From contig NZ_CP061947.1 of NCBI RefSeq assembly GCF_014838715.1, positions 4,516,001-4,580,000 on the forward strand: a DNA stretch of 64,000 nt, given 5' to 3'. The notes under the pieces were generated by a model. The model did not search any database and was not told the DNA's origin. It worked only from the letters and a program-made list of their open reading frames with translations. The translations under genes were made by a program, and so were the position numbers. Positions 26,779-34,330 of the stretch are shown here, in pieces (within the stretch, counting starts at the first letter, position 1; every line of letters starts with the position of its first letter). The DNA is from Algoriphagus sp. Y33 (lineage in GTDB: Bacteria; Bacteroidota; Bacteroidia; Cytophagales; Cyclobacteriaceae).

Positions 26779-27405
26779 CTAACTCAATAATTTATCTTTA
26801 AAGCTTTTCAGCCTTTCAATATTTTTTAGTGCCGGTGTATCTTCAAACTTGGAATTCAAATCCACCCCCACCAGCTGCGGTAATTTTTCCGCTAGAGAAA
26901 TCACTTCAGACGTGCTCTTTTCATCCAGCCCTCCGCTCAATAGGAATCCCTTTTGAAATGGATACGTTTTCAGCACCTCCCAGTTGAATTTCTTCCCTGA
27001 TCCTCCGTGTGAGGCCGTGGCAGTATCGAAGAGAAAGTATTCCACCAAATCCACATAACCCCTTAAGGCCTCCCACTCGATACGCTCTCCTACCGGGATG
27101 ACTTTCCAAACCTTCTTGTCTGTTTCCAATTTCAGCTTCCGCACATATTCCGGGCTTTCGTTGCCATGAAGCTGAATTACGGACAACTTGAATTCATCGA
27201 TTTTGGATAAAACAAACGCAATGGATTCATTCACAAAAACCCCGACTTTTGGCACTTCTGCCACCTGAATTTCCGCAGCATAATCTTCAGAAACGTATCT
27301 TGGGGACTTGGAATAAAATATCAAACCCATCCAGTCAGGTTTAACCTCCCGGAGCAGCTCTTTGATATTTGTCGGTTCCCGCATCCCGCAGACTTTGATC
27401 TTCAT
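26779..27405 (-). CDS. trpF: Phosphoribosylanthranilate isomerase
   Basis: 208 residues, TIM barrel. The N-terminal [14 protein letters not shown] contains the catalytic Cys, [32 protein letters not shown] the QLHG motif, and [19 protein letters not shown] the catalytic Asp and the GG(S)G phosphate region; SGGLDEKS and [10 protein letters not shown] complete the family pattern. It converts N-(5-phosphoribosyl)anthranilate into CdRP. Its first codon overlaps the trpC stop (ATGA, 27402-27405), so translation is coupled. Confidence 0.96.
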   Translation of the reverse strand: MKIKVCGMREPTNIKELLREVKPDWMGLIFYSKSPRYVSEDYAAEIQVAEVPKVGVFVNESIAFVLSKIDEFKLSVIQLHGNESPEYVRKLKLETDKKVWKVIPVGERIEWEALRGYVDLVEYFLFDTATASHGGSGKKFNWEVLKTYPFQKGFLLSGGLDEKSTSEVISLAEKLPQLVGVDLNSKFEDTPALKNIERLKSFKDKLLS

Positions 27406-28223
27406 TTGGCACTCACTTCAGTTTCCATGGACAGAAGTTTTCTATACTCTTTCATGAAATTATAAGCTGCCTGCTCCGGGCGGCTGGATTTCATGAAGTT
27501 TTCACCTATTAAAAAGCCATCAAATCCAGCTCTTTTCAAAGTGATCAACGTATTTGGGTCAGAAATCCCACTTTCAGATATCTTTATAAAATCAGCAGGA
27601 ATCTTATCTACTAAGTCTAGAGAAGTTTGCAAAGACACATCGAAAGTCTTCAAATTCCTATTGTTCACCCCTACCAGATCCAAGTCGTCGCAAAGGCTCT
27701 TATCCAGCTCTTCCCTATCGTGTACTTCCATCAGAATTTCCAGTCCCAAGCTTTTGGCAAATGCCGCCAGCTCCTTCAATCTAACCGGTTCCAGCGCTGC
27801 TGCAATCAGCAGAATACAATCAGCTCCGATAGATTTGGCTTCGAGAATTTGATATTCATCGACCACGAAGTCCTTACGAAGAATCGGGCAGAAATTAAAC
27901 TTCCTGGCTTCCTTGAGATCAGCATTGCTCCCACCGAAGAAATCAGTATCTGTCAAAATCGACAATGCCGAAGCTCCCGCCTGCATGTATCCTATGCTTA
28001 CCGCCTCTACGGAAGCAGATCCATTGATCAATCCTTTGGAAGGTGACTTTCTCTTAAATTCAGAGATAATCCCTGATTTCTGGGGATCAGTCACATACTT
28101 TTTCATGGACACTACTTTCCCATCGAAAAAGATGCTTTGTTCCAAAAGTTTCACCGGCACCAGACTCCGTCTTTCGGCTACTTCTACGTGCTTTCTGGCG
28201 ATTATTTTATCTAAAATATTCAT
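27402..28223 (-). CDS. trpC: Indole-3-glycerol-phosphate synthase
   Basis: 273 residues. N-terminal MNILDKIIARKHVEVAERRS is typical; the catalytic residues are seen in ISEFKRKSPSKG (Lys/Glu), ILRKDFVVDEYQI (Lys), LMEVHDREEL (Glu), VGVNNRNLKTF (Asn) and ISESGI (Glu, Ser), with GFLIGENFM for phosphate binding. It closes the indole ring. It is 82 bp downstream of trpD and overlaps trpF by 4 bp. It is monofunctional, so the operon has separate trpC and trpF genes. Confidence 0.97.
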   Translation of the reverse strand: MNILDKIIARKHVEVAERRSLVPVKLLEQSIFFDGKVVSMKKYVTDPQKSGIISEFKRKSPSKGLINGSASVEAVSIGYMQAGASALSILTDTDFFGGSNADLKEARKFNFCPILRKDFVVDEYQILEAKSIGADCILLIAAALEPVRLKELAAFAKSLGLEILMEVHDREELDKSLCDDLDLVGVNNRNLKTFDVSLQTSLDLVDKIPADFIKISESGISDPNTLITLKRAGFDGFLIGENFMKSSRPEQAAYNFMKEYRKLLSMETEVSAK

Positions 28224-28305
28224 GTGTTTACAATTTTATTCCAAAGTCCATAACCTGTCCCGTGACGAAGGAAAGGGATGGAGTCTTTGACTAATTCATG
28301 AGGTT

Positions 28306-29316
28306 TTATGCTAAAGAGACTGTTGTTTTTGGATTGACCAGTCCGTTAAAAACCTGAAGTGCTTTTTGGCTCAAAAGTGCTTCCTCCGCTATACCCACTG
28401 CATCTACAAAAGAAAGTCCTTCGCGTGCAGTGACAAGCGCCGCTGCGGAATTTGCAATCACCACCGAATTTTGGCTTTTCGTTCCCTTCCCTTTCAGGAT
28501 ATTCTCAAATATAGCGGCAGACTCCCGAATAGTCTCGCCTCCTTTGATAGACTCAGATTTCAATTTCGGTAAACCTATAGTTTCGGGGCTATAGACTTTT
28601 TCCCCTGCATTTGAGATCATCTTAAAATCGCCTGTAAGCGAAATCTCATCATAACCATCCAATGCATGAAGAATAGAGAATCTCCCTTCCATATCCTGGT
28701 AAAGATATCCGTACAATCTAGCCAACTCCAGACTAAATACACCGACCAATTGCTTCTTGGGAAAACTTGGATTTACCATGGGGCCGAGCATATTGAAAAA
28801 GGTCTTAACTCCAAGATCCTTTCTGATCGGCCCCACATGCTTCATCGCGGGATGAAAGAGCGGCGCGTGCAAAAAACAAATCCCCACTTCATCCAAACTT
28901 CTCCTGATCTGATCCACGTCACTGGTGAATTCATACCCAAAATATGCCAACAAATTAGAAGACCCACAGATGGAGGAGACTCCATTATTCCCATGTTTTG
29001 CCACATTTTGTCCTGCAGCTGCCACTACAAAAGAAGATAAAGTAGAGATATTGAAGGTGTCTTTGCCATCTCCGCCTGTACCGCAAAGATCCATAGCATC
29101 GTATTCCTCAATATCCACCGGAATACAACGCTCCAGCATAGCTTCACGGAATCCTGACAACTCCTCTACTGTAATACTACGCATCAGATACACTGTCATA
29201 AATGCAGCGATCTGACTCGTATTGTAATTTCCTGCTGTAATGTTTTTCAAAACCTCCTTTGCATCAGATCGGGTAAGCGTACGGTGCTCGATGAGGTGAT
29301 TCAAAATATCTTTCAT
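28306..29316 (-). CDS. trpD: Anthranilate phosphoribosyltransferase
   Basis: 336 residues. It transfers phosphoribose from PRPP to anthranilate. The PRPP site is DLCGTGGDGKDTFNIST with the following KHGNNGVSS; GICFLHAPLFHPAMKHVGPIRKDLGVKTFFNMLGP carries the DE-like and anthranilate-binding segments. N-terminal helix region (HLIEHRTLTRSDAKEVL) is usual. The start codon is the terminal ATG of the repeat array that fills the whole trpG-trpD gap (29317-29524), so the array may govern trpD translation or transcription. Confidence 0.97.
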   Translation of the reverse strand: MKDILNHLIEHRTLTRSDAKEVLKNITAGNYNTSQIAAFMTVYLMRSITVEELSGFREAMLERCIPVDIEEYDAMDLCGTGGDGKDTFNISTLSSFVVAAAGQNVAKHGNNGVSSICGSSNLLAYFGYEFTSDVDQIRRSLDEVGICFLHAPLFHPAMKHVGPIRKDLGVKTFFNMLGPMVNPSFPKKQLVGVFSLELARLYGYLYQDMEGRFSILHALDGYDEISLTGDFKMISNAGEKVYSPETIGLPKLKSESIKGGETIRESAAIFENILKGKGTKSQNSVVIANSAAALVTAREGLSFVDAVGIAEEALLSQKALQVFNGLVNPKTTVSLA

Positions 29317-29524
29317 CTGTTTATAATTGATTTTTTATGGTCAGATGGAATCTCGCAATGGATAATCATCCCAGTGTGTGATCCCGTAGGTACGGGATCA
29401 CGCTCGATTTCATATGATTATAATTTTTTCTTAAAGGTCATATGCCCGTCTGTCGTCGGACTGGGAATCTCGCCGGGTTTATAATCATCCCAGTGTTTAT
29501 TCCCGTTGGGATCATACTCGATTC
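29317..29524 (-). repeat. Two start-codon repeats (units A and B) filling the trpG-trpD gap
   Basis: Read on the minus strand: unit A starts ATGGAATCGAG a few bases after the trpG stop, and unit B starts ATGAAATCGAGC. Both share CACTGGGATGATTAT, GCGAGATTCC and AATTATAA(T/A)CA(T/G). Unit B ends right at the trpD ATGAAA. Unit B carries a perfect 11-bp hairpin (GTGATCCCGTA/TACGGGATCAC); unit A carries ATGATCCCA/TGGGATGAT. The stems differ in sequence from those of units 1 and 2 at 10324-10514 but sit at the same place. Confidence 0.75.
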
Positions 29525-29529
29525 CATAA

Positions 29530-30126
29530 TTAATAGGTGTTGTTCGGCGGGACTGCTACTGAATGCTCCAACCAATTTTTGAGAATCTGTACTCCGTTTT
29601 CGGTAAGAATGCTTTCCGGATGAAACTGTACCCCTCTGACATCATACTCCTTATGTCTTATTGCCATAATTTGACTGTCGGGCGTACGTGCTATCACCTC
29701 CAAATCCGGCGAAAGCGTATTTTCATCTACAACCCAAGAGTGGTATCGGCCAATACTGAACGTGCTCGGAACTCCTTTGAACAGCAAATCTTCCTCTACC
29801 GTCACGGTAGAAGCCACACCATGAAGTACTTCAGACAAATTTATCAAATCTCCTCCGAAAGCTTCACCAATTGCCTGATGTCCCAGACAAACTCCCAGAA
29901 TTGATTTGGTGGCGGCATATTTCTTCAAAAGCTCGGGCATGACCCCTGCATCTTCAGGAACTCCCGGTCCCGGGGAAAGGAGTATTTTGTCGTACTGAGA
30001 GACCTCTTCCAAACTGATCTTATCATTTCGAAAGACATCCATCTGTGTCCCATATCCCAGCTGTCTAACGATATAGACCAGGTTGTAGGTAAAGGAATCG
30101 TAATTATCTAGGACTAGTATTTTCAT
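29530..30126 (-). CDS. trpG: Anthranilate synthase component II (glutamine amidotransferase)
   Basis: About 198 residues from the ATG at 30126 (MKILVLDNYDSFTYNLV); the 15 codons upstream in frame do not belong to the family. The class-I amidotransferase triad is present: Cys in ILGVCLGHQAIGEAFGG, His in GVQFHPES and the following Glu. The oxyanion segment LLSPGPGVP precedes it. It supplies ammonia to TrpE and may also serve p-aminobenzoate synthesis. It lies about 70 bp after trpE and is followed by the repeat array before trpD. Confidence 0.96.
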   Translation of the reverse strand: MKILVLDNYDSFTYNLVYIVRQLGYGTQMDVFRNDKISLEEVSQYDKILLSPGPGVPEDAGVMPELLKKYAATKSILGVCLGHQAIGEAFGGDLINLSEVLHGVASTVTVEEDLLFKGVPSTFSIGRYHSWVVDENTLSPDLEVIARTPDSQIMAIRHKEYDVRGVQFHPESILTENGVQILKNWLEHSVAVPPNNTY

Positions 30127-30197
30127 TAGTTTAGAAACCGGTAAATCCTCAAATCGCTCATATTTTGCCATAATTTTTCAATTTTGAAATCTTCCAA

Positions 30198-31610
30198 TCA
30201 AATCCCCTCCGCCGCTCTCAGCGCCACCCTCAGCGCTTCCAACTTATTGGCTACTTCTTGGAGTTCGGAAGGTATTGTGGATTTGGCGACTACGCCTGCA
30301 CCGGCTTGGAATCGAAGCTGATTGTTTTCAGAGACAAAAGACCTGATCAAAATCGCATGGTTAAAGTCTCCATTGAACCCCAAATAGCCGATTGCTCCTC
30401 CGTAAAAGGTTCTCGAAACATTTTCCAACTCATCGATCAACTCCATAGCTCTATATTTGGGAGCTCCGGAAAGTGTCCCCGCGGGAAACGTATCCGCTAC
30501 CAACTGTAGGGGATTGGTGTTTTCCGGCAACTCCCCTGTCACCTTGGATACCAAGTGAATCACATGTGAATAGTATTGTATTTCTTTAAACACCTCCACC
30601 GTTACTTTCTCGGAAGATCTGCTCAAATCATTTCTCGCCAGATCGACCAGCATCACATGTTCTGAGTTTTCCTTGGGATCATCGTAGAGTTTGCGTGCCA
30701 AAGCTGCATCTTCCTGATCATTTCCGGTTCTACGAAATGTACCTGCAATTGGATAAATGGTCGCTTTTTTATCCTTTACTACGATTTGGGCTTCGGGAGA
30801 ACTTCCAAAGACCTTAAAAGAACCATAATCAAAATAGAATAAATAAGGCGAAGGATTCACCGAGCGCAATGCCCGGTACACGTTGAATTCATCTCCCTTA
30901 AACGCCGTACTAAACCTACGTGAGAGTACTATTTGAAACACGTCGCCCTTAAAGCAATGCTCACGCCCTTGGTTCAAAATTTTCAAAAACTCCTCATCGG
31001 TATAGTTTGACTCTTCTTCACCCACCCGCTGAAAAGCGTAGCTCGGAATATTTTTATTATTAAGGAGGCGCACGATTTCCTCCATTTTCGCATCGTTTTC
31101 AGCCCCTGCTATTCGATGCTCTAGCAGGTGCAATTCATTCTTATAATGATCCACCACAATCACATTCTGATAAACCGAATATTGCATCATAGGCACTGCA
31201 GATGGGATTGTATTTTGGAGTTTGATATCCTCAAAATAGGCTACAGTATCGTATTGTATGTATCCAAAGAGTCCATTGGAACTGAATTTGAAATTATCAG
31301 GTGCCACGTCAAACTTATTTCCGAAAGCCCGCAGACACTGCATCAACTTCTGATCAGAATTCACTTCATAACTCTCCTTTTTGCCTGATGGAAGATTTTC
31401 CAACACTTTGCCGGCATTGAAGGTAAAGGTAGCCAGAGGATTAAAACAGATATACGAATAGCTGTTTTCCTGACCATGGTAATCGGAACTCTCCAGTAGG
31501 ATGGGATTGGCAAATCGATCCCTTATCTGCAAATAAATGCTTACCGGAGTGATTGTGTCGGCCAGTCGCTTCTGGTAAGTAGTCAGTATAGGAAATTTTA
31601 TTTGAGTCAT
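30198..31610 (-). CDS. trpE: Anthranilate synthase component I
   Basis: About 470 residues. Chorismate-binding domain motifs: FQIVLSRRFST, NPSPYLFYFDYG, FKVFGSSPEAQIVVK, IYPIAGTFRRTGN, LVDLARNDL, SHVIHLVSKVTGEL, DTFPAGTLSGAPKYRAMELI, and FYGGAIGYLGFNGDFN. The N-terminal LLESSDYHGQENSYS contains the LLES element of Trp feedback inhibition, so the enzyme is probably inhibited by tryptophan. Two starts are possible; 31610 is chosen because the earlier ATG (31628) sits in the T-run of the attenuator, whereas 31610 is preceded by the A-rich stretch usual for this phylum. Confidence 0.96.
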   Translation of the reverse strand: MTQIKFPILTTYQKRLADTITPVSIYLQIRDRFANPILLESSDYHGQENSYSYICFNPLATFTFNAGKVLENLPSGKKESYEVNSDQKLMQCLRAFGNKFDVAPDNFKFSSNGLFGYIQYDTVAYFEDIKLQNTIPSAVPMMQYSVYQNVIVVDHYKNELHLLEHRIAGAENDAKMEEIVRLLNNKNIPSYAFQRVGEEESNYTDEEFLKILNQGREHCFKGDVFQIVLSRRFSTAFKGDEFNVYRALRSVNPSPYLFYFDYGSFKVFGSSPEAQIVVKDKKATIYPIAGTFRRTGNDQEDAALARKLYDDPKENSEHVMLVDLARNDLSRSSEKVTVEVFKEIQYYSHVIHLVSKVTGELPENTNPLQLVADTFPAGTLSGAPKYRAMELIDELENVSRTFYGGAIGYLGFNGDFNHAILIRSFVSENNQLRFQAGAGVVAKSTIPSELQEVANKLEALRVALRAAEGI

Positions 31611-31631
31611 TCTTGGTTGGTTTTTCATGAA

Positions 31632-31663
31632 AAAAGGCTTACCGGAAATCCAGTAAGCCTTTT
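31632..31663 (-). terminator. Attenuator (terminator) of the trp operon
   Basis: Inverted repeat of 11 bp (arms AAAAGGCTTAC and GTAAGCCTTTT, loop of 10 nt) followed on the minus strand by six Ts. The competing antiterminator pairs minus-strand AGAAAGCC (31696-31703, overlapping the trpL stop) with GGCTTACT (31652-31659), 7 of 8 positions matching. Confidence 0.85.
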
Positions 31664-31701
31664 ATACTATGTCGATACGCAAAATTATACGCAGGGGCTT
31701 T

Positions 31702-31764
31702 CTAAACTTCCTTTTGGAAAGAGTAAGAATGCCACCACCAGTATTTGTTTGCTATTGTTTTCAT
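31702..31764 (-). CDS. trpL: trp operon leader peptide with three consecutive Trp codons
   Basis: A 20-residue frame, ATG at 31764-31762 and TAG at 31704-31702, containing KYWWWHSY: three adjacent TGG codons at residues 9-11 (31732-31740). It lies directly upstream of the terminator hairpin at 31632-31663 and of trpE. The antiterminator arm AGAAAGCC overlaps the stop codon, so a ribosome that completes the peptide masks it and lets the terminator form, while stalling at the Trp codons frees it. This is the classical attenuation layout of the E. coli trp leader (established there, inferred here). It is too short for automatic gene calling. Confidence 0.85.
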   Translation of the reverse strand: MKTIANKYWWWHSYSFQKEV

Positions 31765-31775
31765 AAGAATGAGAG

Positions 31776-31805
31776 CAAATTTAGAAAGGGATTGCGAAGT
31801 ACAAA
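31776..31805 (-). promoter_or_regulatory. Probable trp operon promoter
   Basis: Minus strand reads TTTG (31805-31802), 18 nt, then TAAATTTG (31783-31776), matching the Bacteroidota -33/-7 consensus. It predicts a start near 31770, only a few bases before the leader ATG, so the leader peptide mRNA would be nearly leaderless. Confidence 0.55.
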
Positions 31806-32034
31806 GCATCAACCCGTTTTTTTTATCAAAAAAAATAAACCACACTAAAACAAAAAACCGAAACAATAGCTACCCGCAAGCTCCATAACCGAAACGAAAA
31901 CACATTTAACCCGTTGGTATCAAGTATATAACCTGAGATAAAAATGACCCAAAGCCATCTTCAGATTTGATGGTTTTTACTCAAGCTATAGTCCAATTGG
32001 CCCGAATGAGTAGTTTTGTAAAAAAGATTTTACA

Positions 32035-32265
32035 ATGGCACAAGCATTCCCACAGTATTTCAAGCGGATATTTGATGACTACCAAGTTCTGGTTCAGGTA
32101 AATCCCGATACATTCACAGGAATAGAACTTATCGTACATCCAGACGGGAAAATTGAGAAAACCGAAATGGAATTTGATGAGGAAATATTCGACGATCTGG
32201 CCGAAGATGAATTCATTCATTGCAATGTGCTGGAATTCCAGATGCATCTCGCCAAAACACGCTAA
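32035..32265 (+). CDS. Small acidic conserved-looking hypothetical protein
   Basis: A 76-residue, acidic protein (MAQAFPQYFKRIFDDYQVLV to HLAKTR) with no signal peptide and no membrane segment. The compact pattern of strands followed by an acidic helix (EKTEMEFDEEIFDDLAEDEF) suggests a small cytosolic fold. It is a complete frame with a well-placed ATG and precedes the SRP RNA. I do not recognise the family; it lies divergently from the trp leader. Confidence 0.6.
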   Translation: MAQAFPQYFKRIFDDYQVLVQVNPDTFTGIELIVHPDGKIEKTEMEFDEEIFDDLAEDEFIHCNVLEFQMHLAKTR

Positions 32266-32352
32266 TTTCAATTTTGCGATTTCAGATTTCAAATTAATCC
32301 GCCTCATAATCAGGCCCGAACCCCATTTCAAAGGGAAAACAGAATACTCTTA

Positions 32353-32382
32353 TTGAAAAGGAGCATTTTCTGCTTACCTTTG
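32353..32382 (+). promoter_or_regulatory. Promoter of the SRP RNA gene
   Basis: TTG (32353-32355), 19 nt, TACCTTTG (32375-32382): a textbook Bacteroidota housekeeping promoter ending a few bases before the RNA. Confidence 0.8.
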
Positions 32383-32385
32383 CAC

Positions 32386-32470
32386 CGGCGGCACGACCAG
32401 CTCCTGCTAAATCCCCCAGGTCCGGAAGGAAGCAAGGGTAGGTGGTTGAGCGGTGCGATGCCGCTTCTTT
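32386..32470 (+). ncRNA. ffs: Signal recognition particle RNA (4.5S type)
   Basis: The conserved apical hairpin CAGGTCCGGAAGGAAGCAAG (32417-32436) holds the GGAA tetraloop and the asymmetric loop that bind Ffh. Outer arms GCGGCA/TGCCGC pair, giving a short hairpin of about 78 nt, without an Alu domain. A run of T follows at about 32464-32471. Directs Ffh-dependent membrane targeting. Confidence 0.95.
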
Positions 32471-32658
32471 TTTGATCTATTTTTTTCTGTGACATCCCCA
32501 ATCAAGTTCCAAATCTTGATTTATCTTCTAACTTTGTTTCCTACAATCAAATCCATTTGGAACCATCCTTTTAAATGGCTTTTATCCTCTTTACGGATTA
32601 GTCAAGAGCACAAAGGCCTGACAAAAGCTGTTTCCATACCTATTAAACAATTCAAAAT

Positions 32659-33318
32659 ATGAAATTCTTTATTGACACAGCCAATCTAAGTGACATTCGC
32701 GAAGCTTACGAACTTGGAGTTTTAGACGGCGTAACCACCAACCCTTCCTTGATGGCCAAAGAAGGCATCAGCGGAGACGAAAAAGTAAGAGCTCACTATA
32801 AAGCGATATGTGATATCGTAGATGATAAAGTAAGTGCAGAAGTAATCGCTACAGATTTTGAAGGCATGGTCAAAGAAGGGAAAGAACTTGCTAAGATCGA
32901 TGACAAAATCGTAGTGAAGATCCCAATGGTCAAAGACGGCCTAAAAGCACTTAAATACTTCCAGAGTGAAGGTATCCGTACAAACTGTACACTGATTTTC
33001 TCTGCAGGCCAAGCACTTTTGGCAGCAAAAGCAGGAGCATCTTATGTTTCTCCTTTCATCGGAAGGCTGGATGATATCGCATTTGACGGAATGGACCTTA
33101 TCGCACAGATTGTTCATATTTATGGCAATTACGGTTTTGAAACAGAAGTTCTTGCGGCATCTGTAAGACATACCATGCACCTGTTGAAATGCGCTGAAGT
33201 TGGTGCCGATGTGGTGACATGTCCGCTGAAAGTAATTACCGGCTTGCTAAACCATCCGCTTACGGATTCCGGTTTGGCAACGTTTTTGGCTGACCATGCC
33301 AAGGCAGCTGGAAAATAA
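32659..33318 (+). CDS. fsa: Transaldolase-like fructose-6-phosphate aldolase
   Basis: 219 residues, the short transaldolase/Fsa type. MKFFIDTANLSDIREA, DGVTTNPSLMAKEG, the Schiff-base Lys87 (KIVVKIPMVKDGLKAL), TNCTLIFSAGQALLAAKAGASYVSPFIGRLDD and VLAASVRHTMHLLKCAEVGADVVT are all family hallmarks. It probably acts as transaldolase in the pentose phosphate pathway, since short enzymes of this class are often annotated either way; the activity cannot be decided by reading alone. It has its own terminator at 33326-33352. Confidence 0.93.
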   Translation: MKFFIDTANLSDIREAYELGVLDGVTTNPSLMAKEGISGDEKVRAHYKAICDIVDDKVSAEVIATDFEGMVKEGKELAKIDDKIVVKIPMVKDGLKALKYFQSEGIRTNCTLIFSAGQALLAAKAGASYVSPFIGRLDDIAFDGMDLIAQIVHIYGNYGFETEVLAASVRHTMHLLKCAEVGADVVTCPLKVITGLLNHPLTDSGLATFLADHAKAAGK

Positions 33319-33323
33319 GTAAC

Positions 33324-33352
33324 GAAAGACCGGCCTACGTCGGTCTTTTTTT
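33324..33352 (+). terminator. Rho-independent terminator after fsa
   Basis: Stem AAGACCG/CGGTCTT with an 8-nt loop followed by seven Ts. Confidence 0.9.
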
Positions 33353-33362
33353 AACTTCTCCT

Positions 33363-33566
33363 ATGTATATTATCAAAGTAAAAGGCAAAGCAAAAATCCC
33401 TGATTACATTCAGATCAGAGATGAAAACTTTGTGCTGGTAGCTTACTTCAGAGCTGATAGGCCCCTAAAGAAAATCGAGAAATTTGGCTTGGAGGGAAAG
33501 GAAAAAGAACTTGAAGCGTTAATACTGGATCTTCCTTTTGGGAAATTGCAAAAATTAGAATTATAA
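33363..33566 (+). CDS. Small hypothetical protein upstream of ftsE
   Basis: A 67-residue basic protein without signal peptide or membrane segment (MYIIKVKGKAKIPDYIQIRD). Its stop is only 2 bp before the ftsE ATG, so the two are in one transcript and probably co-translated. Strand-rich N-terminal half, helical C-terminal half (EGKEKELEALILDLPFGKLQ). No family recognised; the tight linkage suggests a link to the FtsE protein, which is an inference. Confidence 0.65.
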   Translation: MYIIKVKGKAKIPDYIQIRDENFVLVAYFRADRPLKKIEKFGLEGKEKELEALILDLPFGKLQKLEL

Positions 33567-33568
33567 GA

Positions 33569-34279
33569 ATGGACTTCAGTACTCAGCCTGTACTTCAGGT
33601 AAACCAAGCGACGATCTTCCAGGGAATTGACCCTATTCTCACCAATGTGAATTTCTCCGTGGAGCAGCATGAATTTGTGTTTCTTATAGGTAGAACAGGC
33701 AGTGGAAAAAGCTCCTTATTGAAAACCCTCTATGCAGACCTTGAGCTGAGAAGTGGAAGTGCCGAAGTAGCCGGGTTTACTCTGGAAAACATCAAAACAA
33801 AAGACATCCCTTTTCTGAGAAGAAAAATCGGGATCATTTTTCAGGATTTCCAACTCTTCAATGATCGGTCGGTAGCTGAAAACTTAGCATTTGTAATGAG
33901 AGCTACCGGATGGAAAGACAAATCAAAAATAAATGCCCGAATGGCTGAAGTTTTACTTTTGGTAGGACTGAACAATGCCTCAAGCAAAATGCCTCACCAA
34001 TTATCCGGCGGAGAGCAACAGCGTGTGGTAATCGCCCGGGCACTACTCAATGAACCCTCCATCTTATTGGCCGATGAACCTACCGGAAACCTAGATCCGG
34101 ATGTGGCTGATGGAATTTTTAAGCTTTTTCAGGAAATAAATAAAAAAGGAACTGCTATATTGATGGCAACCCATAATTATGATTTACTTCGTAAGTATCC
34201 TTATCGAGTATTAAAGTGTGAAAATGGGGAACTTCAGGATAGTCAGACACACGACGTTTCCTACGGTTCTTCTTATTAA
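33569..34279 (+). CDS. ftsE: FtsE-like ABC transporter ATP-binding protein
   Basis: 236 residues, a single ABC ATPase domain: Walker [10 protein letters not shown] (41-49), Q-loop IIFQDFQLF, signature LSGGEQQR, Walker [14 protein letters not shown] and the switch His in MATHNYDLL. The closest pattern is FtsE, which with FtsX regulates cell-wall hydrolases during division. No ftsX gene lies beside it, so the permease must be encoded elsewhere, or the ATPase serves another permease such as a MacB-type protein. It has a short extra C-terminal tail after the core domain. Confidence 0.88.
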   Translation: MDFSTQPVLQVNQATIFQGIDPILTNVNFSVEQHEFVFLIGRTGSGKSSLLKTLYADLELRSGSAEVAGFTLENIKTKDIPFLRRKIGIIFQDFQLFNDRSVAENLAFVMRATGWKDKSKINARMAEVLLLVGLNNASSKMPHQLSGGEQQRVVIARALLNEPSILLADEPTGNLDPDVADGIFKLFQEINKKGTAILMATHNYDLLRKYPYRVLKCENGELQDSQTHDVSYGSSY

Positions 34280-34330
34280 AAGAACATCTTCAACATATAT
34301 GCGTTTTGTAATCATCCAAAATTCTCTAGT

